Shown piece after piece: positions 24,332 to 35,262 of a stretch of 64,000 bases of DNA. The DNA is taken from positions 2,232,001-2,296,000 of the forward strand of contig CP136496.1 of assembly GCA_032768795.1 (NCBI GenBank), in the 5' to 3' direction. Numbering within the stretch: the stretch's first letter is position 1; every line of letters begins with the position of its first letter. Source of the stretch: Tremella fuciformis (lineage: Eukaryota > Basidiomycota > Tremellomycetes > Tremellales > Tremellaceae). The notes beneath the pieces are model-generated. The model was not told the DNA's origin. It worked only from the letters and a program-made list of their open reading frames with translations, and ran no database searches. The translations under genes were made by a program, and so were the position numbers.

Positions 24332-25585
24332 ATGTCCATCCCGAGATCAGCCAGGTTGCTGCTGGTAGGCCACAACTCGTGTGCACTGGACTGCATTCTG
24401 GCTCTGGCGAAGAGGGGAGCACAGCGCATCACTCTGCTCGACAATGCAGTCGTAGACGCGAATTTGGTACAGAGAGTTTCTTGGCTAGCCAGCAGAGATG
24501 TAGGGCTGGCGGCGTGTCAAGCCTTGCAAAAGTAGGCCTTACTCATCTGTCCCGGCGGATTACTCATGTCAGACGGGCAAGCGAATTCCTAAACGAAAGC
24601 GACACACAATGCCAGATCGATCTGGACACTAGAGCAAGTCACACCCTCTGTCAAGGGAGCGCTATCACTGACAGCAAGGATCCAACAGAGGTCTTGAAGG
24701 CCGAGCCTGCTTTCGGCGAACAGTTTGACATCGTCATCACAACCGACCAACCCCGGCCTGTGGAAGAATCATTCGGGGCCTCCCAATGGCACGGTGCGGT
24801 CACTCCAGATTATTCTTTGTTTTGGCGTACTGACGGCGATAGAGAGGTATTTGATTATCTCGCGTAACGATGGCTTCAACTCGAAGATGCGCAGCCAGTA
24901 TCGCATTCACACCGGTATGTTTGGACGTCTCGTCACCCTCTGCACTAAACCGGTAGTCACCGAAGAAGACGGGCACGAGATTCCCGGACGCGATCTCCAC
25001 GTACACCCGGAAGACCTGACAGCTGAAAAATGTCAAAGAGGTCAGTCTCCTGTGAAGAATGGAGGGCTACCACCATCCGTTGCAGACCACCAAACTGGCC
25101 CGAACGCTGACCGATACACAGTGGCGCATGCCATGCGCGACGCTTTCTCGTCCACGGCCTCTTCTGCCGAGCTCGGCTCCTTTCTCCTCCTTGTCGGGGC
25201 TGCTGCCCAAATCATTGAGTCTCATCACCAGCAGTCATCCGGCTCCCCGGAGTCCACCATACTTCAGGGCAGGGAAAGCGAAGTCCTCGCGCAGGCTCAG
25301 GAGCTGGTCGCCGATAGCGGCGTGGGCGCAACACCCGGCATCGAAGATATTCAGGTCATGTGAGTGACCTTTCAGCTCCCTTTGGTCCTGGATCTGTTTT
25401 ACCGAGACAATCGTCACTGAGCTCCCAGGTGCGAACGTGGATGGGGCGCGCACTCGTGGACGGCCAAGATCTTCGGAGAGATGATGGCACTGGAAGCGGC
25501 CAAGCTGCTTTCAAAGACAGGGCGACCTATCAACAGCGCGTCGATTGACCTGATGGCGCGGTCCAGTCTCAAGCACAAGGAGTAG
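24332..25585 (+). CDS. E1-like ThiF-fold protein, probably Aos1-type SUMO-activating subunit
   Basis: The first exon (24332 to about 24531) encodes SARLLLVGHNSCALDCILAL followed by GAQRITLLDNAVVDANL and the SRDVGLAACQALQK helix. This matches the Rossmann nucleotide fold of E1 proteins and aligns best with Aos1 (xVxxxDLxxxF...DVG...A). Later exons show FGEQFDIVITTD (the FDvVv strand after the cofactor site) and, at the end, AKIFGEMMALEAAKLLSKTGRPI, which resembles the Gxxxx-QEVIK helix of Aos1/Uba proteins. The junction ATG-TGC around 25362-25429 is a GT-AG intron. The glycine-rich loop (VGHNSCALD) is unusual for the family. Aos1 pairs with Uba2 to activate SUMO in the nucleus. The middle exons are uncertain, and a diverged homolog is possible. 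Confidence 0.55.
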
Positions 25586-26067
25586 TACCAAGCTGTCATG
25601 CATGATCCGTGCATTTATCTCTCGAATCCCAGCGTTTTTGGGATAAAATAACTGATCGGGTCTGCACTCGCTCAATCCACTGGGAGTTTGCTATTGCCAG
25701 CACTCACCTCTCGCCGATTCCTCTCAGCCTTGTTCCATGCGCCAAGCGCCAGGCGAGCAGAGGTGCGATATCGCACTCCGTCGCCAACCTTTCCAGGATG
25801 TCGCACGTTCGAAGTGTCACCTGAGCTGAACCGGCATTCTCGGCCACAGTGCAGGTCGCGACAGGCATGCCGAATAGGCAGGGGTCCTGAGGTGTGAAGG
25901 GGGTTGGCATTGCCTGATTAGCCTTCTCATCCTCTCCACGTGCGGCCTTCTGACGGATATGCATAGGTATAGTGAGGTTATGACCTCTGGCACCGGAGTT
26001 GAGTGGCATCAAGTATTGGTTGGCCTGCTCACTCCCTGCCCATTCCAGTCAGCCGAAGCTGCCTCGG
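25586..26067. other. intergenic spacer
   Basis: A minus-strand frame at 25704-26012 of about 100 codons is open, but it has no motif I recognise and no clear splice partners. It could be a small unknown gene. I see nothing else. Confidence 0.35.
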
Positions 26068-27051
26068 TCAAGCCGAGACACGTTGTTGCTTTTGAGCCTG
26101 CGATTGCGCCTCGCCTGCCTGATCGATAGCTTTAATCTCGGCGTCGCTCAGCACGATGTCGCCTCCAGCGATGTACGCCTCCATCCTCGCCAGTGACGAC
26201 GAGGTGGTGACAATAAGGACTCTAGCGCGAATCAGCTTACTACAATGGACGTAGTGGCTGGTAGAACCCTTTGCTCCTCGCCCAAGCCTGGAGTACGGCG
26301 CTCTCGTCCACGCCTCGGCTCGTCGCCATTGGACTCACCACGCCTACGATGTGCTCCCACCACTTCGTTACGGGCTGTATGGCGCCGTAGCCTTCCGTCT
26401 GGATCCCATGCTCTTTGTGAAACGCGAGCAAAGCCCGGGTGTTCGGGTCCGCGTACTCGAGAGGGTTGAATGAAATTTGATTCACAGCAGGGACAGTGTT
26501 TGTGCTCTCAAGGAGCACCTTGAGTTGATCGATATCAAAGCTGGTTCATCAGCACTGTCCTCCCGGGCTTTTGCCAAACGAGCTTCCCGACCCCGATAGA
26601 CCCCGCCAGTCCTTCGTCTCGTATTTGCTCCATTTCTCTCCACAGTGCAGGGATGTCATCATGCGGTAGACGAGGGAGATGGTTCGGTTGATGTATCATG
26701 TATAGGTCAACTTGTGTCACTCTTAGCTTCTCCAGTGATGTCCGGATGGATCGCGAAGCGGGGCCAATTCCCCACTTGGTGGTGATGAAGATGTCGCTTC
26801 GCGGCAGAGTGGAGATGCCCTCCCCGACGGCGTCTTCGTTGTCATACACTGCCGTATGAGCGAGCAAGAGAGAAAGCATCGAGGAAACACCGACCCTCGG
26901 AAGTGTCAAAGTGCCTGAAGCCCGCCTTGTATGCGTCTCTGATGCACGCAGGAAGGCTCTTTACCTTGTGACCCCCACCGCGGAAAGCGGAGCCGTACGC
27001 GATAGGGGGGATCGACCGAGCGTCGTTGAGCGTCAATGGCGTCCACGGCAT
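26068..27051 (-). CDS. aldo-keto reductase
   Basis: The ATG at 27051 starts PWTPLTLNDARSIPPIAYGS; an upstream in-frame start is only GTG. The catalytic tetrad of the family is visible across exons: Asp in GFRHFDTSE, Tyr in VYDNEDAVG, Lys in IFITTKWG and His in DLYMIHQP. The later part has AVNQISFNPLEY and TEGYGAIQP. A GT-AG intron near 26225-26271 joins ARSKG to VLIVTTSSSLARM, with IVLSDAEIKAIDQAGE close to the end. Without that splice the C-terminus would be cut short. The enzyme should reduce aldehydes or ketones with NADPH in the cytosol. The physiological substrate cannot be told. There is no obvious partner gene next to it. Confidence 0.85.
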
Positions 27052-27490
27052 CGGTCTGATATGCGCAGCTTTCGGGTGGGCGATGGAGTGAGAGGACACA
27101 GCTCGTGGTACCCCTTGATGGCTCGATGATCAAGTAGCAGCCATTGTCATGAACTAAGTTCTCCATTTAAGCTGCGGTGATGGGCATAGGGGTTGGTCTC
27201 GCTTAGGCCAGCTCTTAAGCGACAACCGAGTAAATGCCCGGTCATCCCCCTCATCGCCAGCCTCCGGTGCTTCGGGTCGCCCAGAGAGCCAGCAACCTAG
27301 CTGTAGAAACTACCCTCGTCATCTATGATCAACGAAGCTGAGTGTTTGGCCGACCCAGTTCAATTCATTGCCAGTGCTCGGAAACCTTTTGCTGTCTCCA
27401 TCCTAGGTCGCACGGTCTGGCGCCCTACCACAGTGATAGAAAGAGCGGAACAGCATCGATAGCCGGAGACGCCTATACCCCATTGGCAGA
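27052..27490. other. divergent intergenic region
   Basis: This 439-bp spacer should hold the promoters of the aldo-keto reductase (minus) and the UPF0303-like gene (plus). I could not identify a specific element. Confidence 0.4.
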
Positions 27491-28362
27491 ATGAGCAAAG
27501 TCACCGACTACAAGCTTGGAGATGGAGGGCTACTCGACTTGTTGAAGAAACAGGAGGAGGAGCTGCGATTCCCCGCCTTTGATGCTAGTATCGGTGAGTC
27601 CTGTCGCGCATGCGCTGCATATCACTTGTCGGTCTATCTGCAACCGACATTGGTAGTCTGTGCTGAGCAGCCAGCTAGGGCGCTCGGGGAGGCAATGCGA
27701 AAGCGTTTCCCGAAGGTAGCCCCCTCTCCCCAAGCTCAGCTCTACATCCAAATCCGAACTGCAGCAGCACGACCGACCAATCCGTTTGTCCTGTACTCTG
27801 CTCTGGCTTCAGGGACCCCAACCACTGGTGGCAACCCCGCAAACGATTTAGGCCTAGCGGCTGGCATAGCCTACCAGGTCGACTCCAAGGCGAATACGGT
27901 GGTATCGCATGGCGGCAGCACTCTGAGCGCCAAAGCGTTGTGAGTTGTTCAACCGATAATGAAAGCGAGGTCGCCTTTCGACCCTCTCTCACAAGGAGTC
28001 GTGAATGAGATCTGACTCGATAGCGCGACGATGATGGGATGGGAGGCCTCAGTCATGGGATTGAGCCCCCCAGAATACAACGTGAATGGTGGAGGTAAGC
28101 CGTTACCGAGTCTGAGGAACAACGTCGACCCCTTGCAGGTTTCCCCATACGACTGCGCAACTGTCCTTTCCCGGTGGGTATCATCCTCACCTCGGGCCAA
28201 CCAGATCTCCTTGACCATCAGTTCATCGCGAGTCTTTTTCACTGCACTCTGACATTTGCTAACGGGGCATTCAGGTCGATACGCTGGAGGAGTTCCTGCC
28301 AACTCTTTCGTGATACCGACATCGCGTCACCCGACAAGCATCGGTTCATATCCACGTTTTGA
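27491..28362 (+). CDS. UPF0303 / HbpS-like (GlcG family) protein
   Basis: Exon 1 gives LLDLLKKQEEELRFPAFDAS, matching the N-terminal LxxQExxLxFxxFD signature of UPF0303. The next exon starts near 27675 with ALGEAMRKRFP and runs through LYIQIRT, FVLYSALASGTP, and a C-terminal SHGGSTLSAKAL stretch. Then follow LGLSPPEY-NVNGGG, a GT-AG intron, and FPHTTAQLSFPVGIILTSGQP-LLDHQFI, which matches the GGaFPi...SGLpq.DDH core. Bacterial HbpS relatives bind or degrade haem-like ligands, but UPF0303 itself has no agreed role. Two C-terminal endings are possible: read-through to a stop at 28362, or a splice near 28230-28275. About 200 residues in either case. Confidence 0.7.
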
Positions 28363-28420
28363 TTGCAGATGACATTTCTGTTCGGAACGTGGCATGCATG
28401 AATGTACTCCATTTATCTTC

Positions 28421-28982
28421 TTAGCTGACAGTCGTTTCCACAGGCGCGAACCCCACGGTCAAGCCTTGCTTGGTTGGGTCACTGGCAGCAATGGCCTTTG
28501 GTAGGAAAGCTTTGTGGGCCTCGCACTGATCGTGGTAATAATCGCAGTCGTCCTTGGTGGCGAAGTGTATTGTGAAGACATGATCAAGGTCGAGGTACCA
28601 AGGGTAGAGCTTTTTGCTCGGACCGTGGTGCATGGCCTGGGCAATCGCAGTGGTGTAGTTCACGGGGCATAATCACGTAGCACGATGGTCGCAAGGGAAC
28701 CGTCGGAAGGCGAGGACAAGTGGGTACAGATCGTGGTTGAAAGAGAGAAAAGCGCAGGGTGAGCCCCATCTTGACCTCCTGACCATGACCGCAGTGACTC
28801 ACCATTATGCAGGGTCTCCCATCTCTCAAACTCTTGCTCTTGAGCGCCAGCAAAGAGTCTATAACATCCTGTCGGTCTTCTTCGCTCAATTCCGGGCGGA
28901 ATTTGAAGCCGACTTTGGCGTCAGTCGAGCCACACGGCCATGGTGTGGGCAGCCACCCACCAATGTGAATCCAACCGGGCAT
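28421..28982 (-). CDS. Dabb-domain (stress-responsive A/B barrel) protein
   Basis: The ATG at 28982 opens a 22-nt exon (MPGWIHI). After a 47-nt intron it joins VGFKFRPELSEEDRQDVIDSLLAL, the classic start of Dabb proteins. A longer intron (28637-28802) leads to the last exon with LDLDHVFTIHFATKDDCDYYH and the EAHKAFLP end, and a TAA at 28421-28423. The family forms small dimeric barrels of about 110 residues, some of them enzymes (for example in polyketide cyclisation), many unassigned. It converges with the UPF0303-like gene, leaving only a short gap. The 166-nt intron is long for this locus and may hide another exon. Confidence 0.7.
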
Positions 28983-29269
28983 GCTGATGGCGACAAGCTA
29001 TACGTATGAACAGTAACGCAGTGCTCCTTGAGCGACAAAGGCTCTGATGTGAGAGAGAGACATCAGGCCGTCATTGAGCTTCAACCCGATGTCGCTTGGG
29101 CATCGCTTAAGCTCGGCACCGTGTTTGATCTATCGGCTATGAGTAGTCGTGTAATTCACTACACCAGGCCGACTGGTGTTTTTCACCCCTCAAAGCACCC
29201 TCACCAAAGGTCAGGCTGTGAGTAGCCATTCCCAAACATTTGCAGTCTCTCCTCAGACGATCAGCGACC

Positions 29270-30862
29270 ATGGCCAAACCCGACCTCGTGACCCTTCCCT
29301 ATGGCAAAGTGCAAGGAACACCCTCGTCCACCTTTCCCTCTGTGATTTCCTTCCAAGGCATACCGTACGCTGCATCCACGTCTGGGGCCAATAGATGGCG
29401 ACCCCCCCAGCCTCCATCATCCTGGTCGGGAGTGCGCCTTTGCGATCGACCAGGCCCAGTCTGCCCACAAAAGGCGCCGCCCGGATTCTTCATGAATGAA
29501 AGCAGCGAGGACTGTCTCTCCGTCAACGTTCTCACACCCGCTTCCGACTCCGCCGAGAAACTACCCGTCTACGTCTGGATCTACGGCGGGCGATTCGCTT
29601 TCGGCACTGGAGCCGACCCGCAGTACGATGGGTCATACTTGGCCAGCCAGGGGATCGTTTTCGTCAGCATGAATTATCGCGTAGGGATGCTCGGGTTCTT
29701 GGCGCATCCCAAGCTCAGCAAAGAGTCTGAGTTTGGCTCGGGAAACTACGGGATTCTCGACCAGGTCTATGCCCTTCAGTGGGTTCGCAACCACATCCAC
29801 CTATTCGGCGGCGATCCTTCTCGCGTGACCATCGGAGGCCAGTCGGCCGGAGGGGCCTCGACCGCGTTGCACCTGTACTGCCCCCTGTCCCGAGGCCTAT
29901 TCCATGGTGCCATCGTGGAATCGGCACATCGCTACCCCCGCGACCCTTTGATCTCGGGCCTGGCTCCGTCTTATCGAACACTCGACAAGGCTGAGGCGCA
30001 AGGGCGAAGCCTGGTCGCGGAGAAAGTCGGCGACAAGGACGATATTGAAGCGATGCGACAACTTCCCGCAGAGGAGCTGCTCTTTGCCAACGGTCGAAAC
30101 GAGGATCAATGGGGCACCCCGCCCATCTTCCGGCCTGTGCTCGATGGCCACATCTTCCCCCTCACCTATAATGAATCCCTCGTTAGAGGAATTCAGGCGG
30201 ATGTGCCCTTGCTCACCGGCCACAATTGGGACGAAGGTGGAACCTACAACGACCCCGAGTTCTCGGCTGAGGATTTGGAGCTGTGCGGCCAAGAGAAGTT
30301 CGGCGAAGCCCTGTACCCGCGTTTCAAAGACTTGTATCCCGTCGAAAGTACTCCTCTGGAAGCCTGGAACGCAATGGCGAGGGATCACACGCGTACTACA
30401 CTCTCATTATTTGTCGACGAGTGGCACCGACATGCCTCTTCGACCGTGTGGCTATACCATTTCGCCCAACCGCCCCCGGCTATTCCTCGGTCCACTCCAG
30501 GGCCACCGCTCCATCCCGCCGCCAAGGGATACACCTATTCCAAGGGCCCGTTTGGTGCGGGAGTGTTCCATGGCGCTGAGCTCTTCTACGCCTTCAACAA
30601 CCTGTTCAACTTCCCAGAACGTCCTTGGACGGATGAGGATCGGCAAGCTGGTTTGGAGACGTCCGGGTATTGGCTTCAGTTCATAAAACATGGCGACCCG
30701 AACGGAAAAGGTCTACCGAGCTGGAAGGGCATTGACAAGTCGGAGCATGACGTGAGCACGGTAATGAGGTTGGGTAGAGGAACAGGTCCTTTCAACCTAG
30801 CGGACAAGCAAGGTAAAGTAGAACTGGCCATTGAGTATTTCCGGTCACAGGTGGCCTGGTAA
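29270..30862 (+). CDS. type-B carboxylesterase/lipase
   Basis: A single uninterrupted exon of 530 residues, notable in a region where nearly all genes are split. The start is the ATG at 29270 in an ACCATGG context; an upstream in-frame TTG is ignored. Family motifs in order are ISFQGIPYAAS, EDCLSVNVLTP, the oxyanion region VWIYGGRFAFG, NYRVGMLGF, the nucleophile elbow GGQSAGG (Ser near residue 205), the acid in NWDEGGTY, and the histidine in FHGAELFYAF. The canonical oxyanion HGGxF is here YGGRF. There is no clear signal peptide, so it is probably intracellular. It should hydrolyse carboxylic esters; the substrate is unknown. Lack of introns may point to transfer or retrocopy origin, but this is weak. 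Confidence 0.9.
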   Translation: MAKPDLVTLPYGKVQGTPSSTFPSVISFQGIPYAASTSGANRWRPPQPPSSWSGVRLCDRPGPVCPQKAPPGFFMNESSEDCLSVNVLTPASDSAEKLPVYVWIYGGRFAFGTGADPQYDGSYLASQGIVFVSMNYRVGMLGFLAHPKLSKESEFGSGNYGILDQVYALQWVRNHIHLFGGDPSRVTIGGQSAGGASTALHLYCPLSRGLFHGAIVESAHRYPRDPLISGLAPSYRTLDKAEAQGRSLVAEKVGDKDDIEAMRQLPAEELLFANGRNEDQWGTPPIFRPVLDGHIFPLTYNESLVRGIQADVPLLTGHNWDEGGTYNDPEFSAEDLELCGQEKFGEALYPRFKDLYPVESTPLEAWNAMARDHTRTTLSLFVDEWHRHASSTVWLYHFAQPPPAIPRSTPGPPLHPAAKGYTYSKGPFGAGVFHGAELFYAFNNLFNFPERPWTDEDRQAGLETSGYWLQFIKHGDPNGKGLPSWKGIDKSEHDVSTVMRLGRGTGPFNLADKQGKVELAIEYFRSQVAW

Positions 30863-31344
30863 CGTGGCGTTGCAGACATCATCGCATTCCGACCCGGCAC
30901 AACTTGAGCTCTTGAGATACAGTATGCATGCGTTTCCTATTCCCAGATTTGAGACTGGCCATCTCATCAGGCACACACCCCAGCTTCATCGAGAGGAGGC
31001 TGTGGGCCGGCTCTACCCATCGATATCGCTAAAAATTAGTTACAGCGGTCAAAGGGGCCTTCAGCAAGCCCGCAAACATCGCATATCAGATACGGCAAAA
31101 GACCCAAAGCTCGGCTCCCTAGCGACTCTCGGCCTTTCGGCCCGCTAAAACGTCTCGCATTAGCGAGTAGACGAGGTAGCCCTAGCCGGTGCGGCTAGGC
31201 GATAGGCTCCCTTAGCGAAACCCTCGATTGGGGCCAACGTCAAACTCCGGCAGCCGCTCGAGGGGGACTGCTATATGAACCCCCCACCCCCCGCGGGACC
31301 CCCTGCATTTGGGCGAGCAAGATACCTAGCGACCTCTGGACACG
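30863..31344. other. intergenic region, promoter side of the sugar transporter
   Basis: No gene seen. Around 31120-31220 the sequence is rich in short inverted cggcc/ggccg and gctag/ctagc strings. A TATATG at 31271-31276 is about 70 bp before the transporter ATG and may act as its TATA element. A run of C follows at 31280-31290. Confidence 0.4.
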
Positions 31345-33204
31345 ATGAGAGGCTTACGGGAACAATTCTCCGACTGCAGTCTCTACATGCTGTTCGTCTG
31401 TGCCTATGCTTCCCTCGGAGCGGTGTCTCAAGGATTTGACACAGCTTGGTTCGGTTTCATCCTCGGTGCGGATGCGTTCAACAATCACTACGGTTCACTC
31501 GCAACTACGGTGAATGGTGTCACCACACACTCCTTGACTACCAATGATTCGACCATTGCCACCGGCGTACCAGTGAGTCATCGGCAACGATCTGGGCGAC
31601 TGGGAGCTTCCTCTGACGACCAGATTCCCTTCGGCATGCTCGGCGGTCTGATCGTCTCGTATCCCATGGCCCGCTGGGGTCGACGAAAGTGCCAGTACCC
31701 GATCGCCCTCTCCTTGCTTCTCGGTGTAGTCATCGAGGCAGTCTCCACCATTCCAGCATCCTACGCCTGCTTTGTGGTCGGGAAATGCATCGTCTCTTTC
31801 GGCACGGGTCTCACGGCAGGATCGGTCTGCGTCTATCTCGCCGAATGCTGTCCGCCAAGCATCCGAGGGACAGCGATCTCGGTTTATACCAACATCCAAG
31901 CGGCCGGCAGTCTCCTTGGAGCACTCACCGTCTACTTTTCCCACACAATGACCTCGAGTGCATGCTGGCTCTTGCCCACATGTCTGCAAGCGGTGTTTCC
32001 ATTGCTTCTCCTGTCATTGACCCCGTTCATGCCCGAGTCCCCACGGTGGCTGGTGAGTACCTCGGTTTCGGTCGCTCTGAGACTCACGCCCAGGTTGAGC
32101 AAGGCAGGGTCGAGGAAGCAGAACAGGCGGTGCGAAAGCTGCGTAATTGGTCTGATGCCCAATGCCATGATGAAGTCATCGAGATCGCCTATGCACACAA
32201 AGAAGAACTTCGAGCCGCCCAACCAAGTGGCTGGACAGATCTCTTCAAAGGCAGTAATCGTGCTCGGACACTGGTCGCCATTGGAGGTCAATGCTTGCAG
32301 TGAGTGACAACCTACAGCTTTGGTGGGGCTCGGTTGACGCTTCGCAGAAGTGCTCAAGGGTTCCCTTATTGGATCTCCTACCTGGTTCTTCTTCTCATTC
32401 AGATGGGCTTTACGAATGGGGCATTAATCAACTTCATCGTCTTCGGCATCCTCTTCCTCGGATCGTTCTCCAACTACGTCACAGCCGACCGTTTCGGCCG
32501 TCGCTTCCTGCTCATCACTGGGTCCACTGCGATGGCCATCTGCACCATGGTAATCGGAGTTGTAGGTGCGATCGAAGCACAACCCAAAGGACATCTAGCG
32601 AACCTCGCCATCGCCGCAGTACTTCTCTACATGTCCTTCTACTCGGCGTCATGGAACACTATGGTGAGTGCACGGCCGGCGAGCGATGCAAAGAGGCTGA
32701 CACCCAACAAGCCCTACATGATCGCGTCCGAGATTCCCGCCCAGCACTTGCGCCACAAAACCCTTGCAGTATCCATCTTTTGCGGATTCTCCATCACGTT
32801 GGCGGTTGTTCTTGGTGGACCATACATAGCCAACACTGGGTACGGCAACCTCGGAGGCAAGATCGGATTGTAAGTAAAAGAGTCGACAGAAAGGGCCTGC
32901 TGACCGTCTCAGTGTGTGGATGGGATGCTGTATCATTGGCGCAAACTGGGCCTACTGGCTCGTTCCGGAACTCAAGGGGCGGAGTCTCGAAGAAATCGAC
33001 TACATGTACGACCTCGGGATCAAACCCAGGGCGTTCAAAAAGTGGGATTCGACCACAATGTTGGCGCAAAAGCATCAGGCTGCTCAGAAGGAGGGCTTTG
33101 ATCACAACGATGTGGCAGCCGATGCCATTCTGCACGAAGGGGATGGGCACGATGTTGCAGATCTGTCGGAGAAAGGATTAGACACCTACGTCGAGAACAG
33201 GTAG
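31345..33204 (+). CDS. MFS sugar transporter
   Basis: Exons include 31345-31572, 31624-32052, 32094-32298, about 32347-32662 and two 3' exons ending at the stop 33202-33204. Sugar-porter signatures are present: GMLGGLIVSYPMARWGRRKC in loop 2-3, GKCIVSFGTGL, YLAECCPPSIRGTAIS (the PESP-type RG motif), FMPESPRWL at the end of helix 6, DRFGRRFLLITGS after helix 8, SEIPAQHLRHKTLA, and LVPELKGRSLEEIDYMYD near the C-terminus. The acceptor at 32346 restores QSAQGFPYWISYL. The protein should be a 12-helix proton-sugar symporter or facilitator in the plasma membrane, nearest in style to fungal maltose/lactose/hexose porters. The sugar is not readable. Confidence 0.88.
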
Positions 33205-34347
33205 GGGTCACTTACCCTACGGGACTTGATTGTTGGTGGACTCCGGATCGAATGTTGGAGAAATGTTGCGCAGGAAAGATGTCGTCGTAGCTATGTTTTC
33301 CGCTTGGTACAGTATGCAGAGTTGAGGACTCTGGTCTCGTCAAAGTTTCGGGACTACTGGGTCCACTTGGCCAGCTCACAGGTGAATGGGCGACGATGGG
33401 CTAGGCTGAGAGTCTCGATGACATGATTGGCACAAGCGACACGACTACGGGCTCATTCCCAGGGCTCTCCACATCTCATTACAACGGCCCAGTATCAACC
33501 ACCGCTGCTTGTCCGCGCCACTGCCTCGGCGTCATCGCCCAATACCGCTAATCACCATCTCACGACCACGTCGCACTACGTCTCGTCACTACGGCGGCCA
33601 CGGGCACTCTACCACGGCCACGCCCCGTTGGTCAATGTCTCAGGACGGCTCAACCTCGGCTACCAGCCCCACGTCGTCGATCGTCATCACCTCTACATAC
33701 ATAGACAGCCCGCCAGACCGTAGAGTCAAGGACCTCGCGTCCTCAAAAAGACTGGATGCAAGCTAATCGAGAAACAAAGCTTGTGATACAAAATGATCGC
33801 TGTGGTAGTGTGGCAACCAACGTGCCCATGGAGATTCCAGCTGGCAAGCTACAGCCCCAAACGGTGAGCGCAGTGCGCCAGCATAGGATGTCGTTCATGC
33901 CTGACGCAGGCAAGCCCGGTAGCCCTCACAAATAGGAACAGTCAGTCCGTAGGCTCGCGACATTTCCTCCTCGACCCGGCCCCCTGCCTCCATATCCTGG
34001 GCGACGAGGCGGTTGCTTACTGCTTCCCGCGAGAATCTGGCATCAATACGAGCTGTTATAGATGGTTTCGAGACTCCTTCGGTTCATACTGTGTCCGGCT
34101 TGTCGCCCAGACTGAGCAGTCTCCCTGTCCATCCTGGAAGAGTCATCAGGTGTTACTGCTTTTGTTACAAGCCAAAATGTCGATCGGTGAAGGGCACTTC
34201 GAGGAAGGTAAGGGGGTGCATGAGGCATGTCGAGGAGGTGCTATTTGTCAAGTCGCCCACATGTATAAACGCCGCGAAGAGCCCAAAAAATACTCGAGAA
34301 CAAAGTCCAAGTGTCCATAAACCGTCCATATGTATCGTTCGCGGCGC
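33205..34347. other. intergenic region
   Basis: About 1.1 kb without a supported gene. One plus frame (33509-33766) is rich in Ser/Thr and could be a fragment of a low-complexity secreted protein, but it has no start context or splice support. Confidence 0.4.
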
Positions 34348-34901
34348 CTAATCGTAGGTGTCGCCATAGTAGAAGTTGCAGCAACCCGCCGTGTAGCCTT
34401 GTTGCGTGGACAAGTAAGAGCAGGAGTTGGCGTTGCCCCCAGAGTAGACGTAGGTGATGTAACCCGAAGCGGCGGTAAGACTGCTGGGACGGCTTGACTC
34501 ATAGAAAACGCATTCATTGGTCGCTAATTTGCGAACACGCAATCTGATGAGGGACGTCAACACGTCGTCTACAGGAGGAGCGGGAGGGAGGCGTGTGGCA
34601 GGACTTACTGTTATCGTTCAAACAGCTGGCACCACAATCGGTCGACGAAGCCGCAGTAGAGGTGGATTCCTGGAAGGAGATGAGCTCCGCACTTGACATT
34701 TTGAAACAACTCACATATGATCCGCCGCTGCCGGTGTAGCCCGCGTACTCTCCGGCTGTACTGGTCGAGGTTCGGTCTTGACTGTCTGCGCATCCAGTGA
34801 ACGGGGTGGAGCTCGTCTGCCGTTTGAAAGCACCAAACTCTCGGGCGTGTTCCCGCTGGAGAATCTCCTCCCGAGTTGCTTGCCTGATGGAGGTGGAGAG
34901 C

Positions 34902-35214
34902 TGTCAGGACTGTGGCACTGAGACTGTGGCGGAATGAGACAAGGCCAAGTGCCACACGGCCTGACTCAGCCAACCGCCCACTTGCCTCATCCGGGTGAAG
35001 TAGCCGAACTGCTAAATGCGGCACTCGGACTGTCTAGTATAGTTGAACGGTTTTCGAATACATATAGTAGACATTCGAGTAGAGAAGATCTCTAGTCGAA
35101 TGTATCTCTTGTACTCTCAGTCTACTTCTAGTAACCCTACTCGATTGCATACTCCCTGCGAGGCAACCTCGACTTCCCAGCTCGACGCGGACTATCCTAC
35201 GTCCGGTCTTGACA
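34902..35214 (+). repeat. 5' LTR of the Gypsy element
   Basis: 313 bp, TGTC...GACA. A TATA-like catatag at 35061-35067 is followed about 27-30 nt later by the predicted transcript start near 35093. A hairpin spans 35071-35103: arms acattcga/tcgaatgt and tagaga/tctcta with one mismatch between them. The right arm of this hairpin, 35093-35107, is perfectly complementary to the primer-binding site. Confidence 0.93.
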
Positions 35215-35216
35215 TT

Positions 35217-35231
35217 AGATACATTCGACTA
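35217..35231 (+). other. primer-binding site complementary to the LTR (self-priming)
   Basis: The 15-mer agatacattcgacta begins two bases after the 5' LTR, where an LTR retroelement carries its primer-binding site. It is the exact reverse complement of LTR positions 35093-35107. In Tf1 and sushi-type elements the 5' end of the RNA itself folds back onto the PBS and primes minus-strand synthesis. The placement here fits that model and I see no CCA-ending tRNA complement. Confidence 0.75.
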
Positions 35232-35262
35232 TACTTGCACTGAGTATTGCAAGTCGAGGAAC

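Noticed and set aside
25704..26012. Minus-strand 102-codon frame as a gene
   Set aside because: No motif, no clear start context and no flanking exons. Listed only as a possibility in the spacer entry.
33427..33766. Ser/Thr-rich open frames as a secreted-protein gene
   Set aside because: Two overlapping frames compete, with no signal peptide or splice partner.
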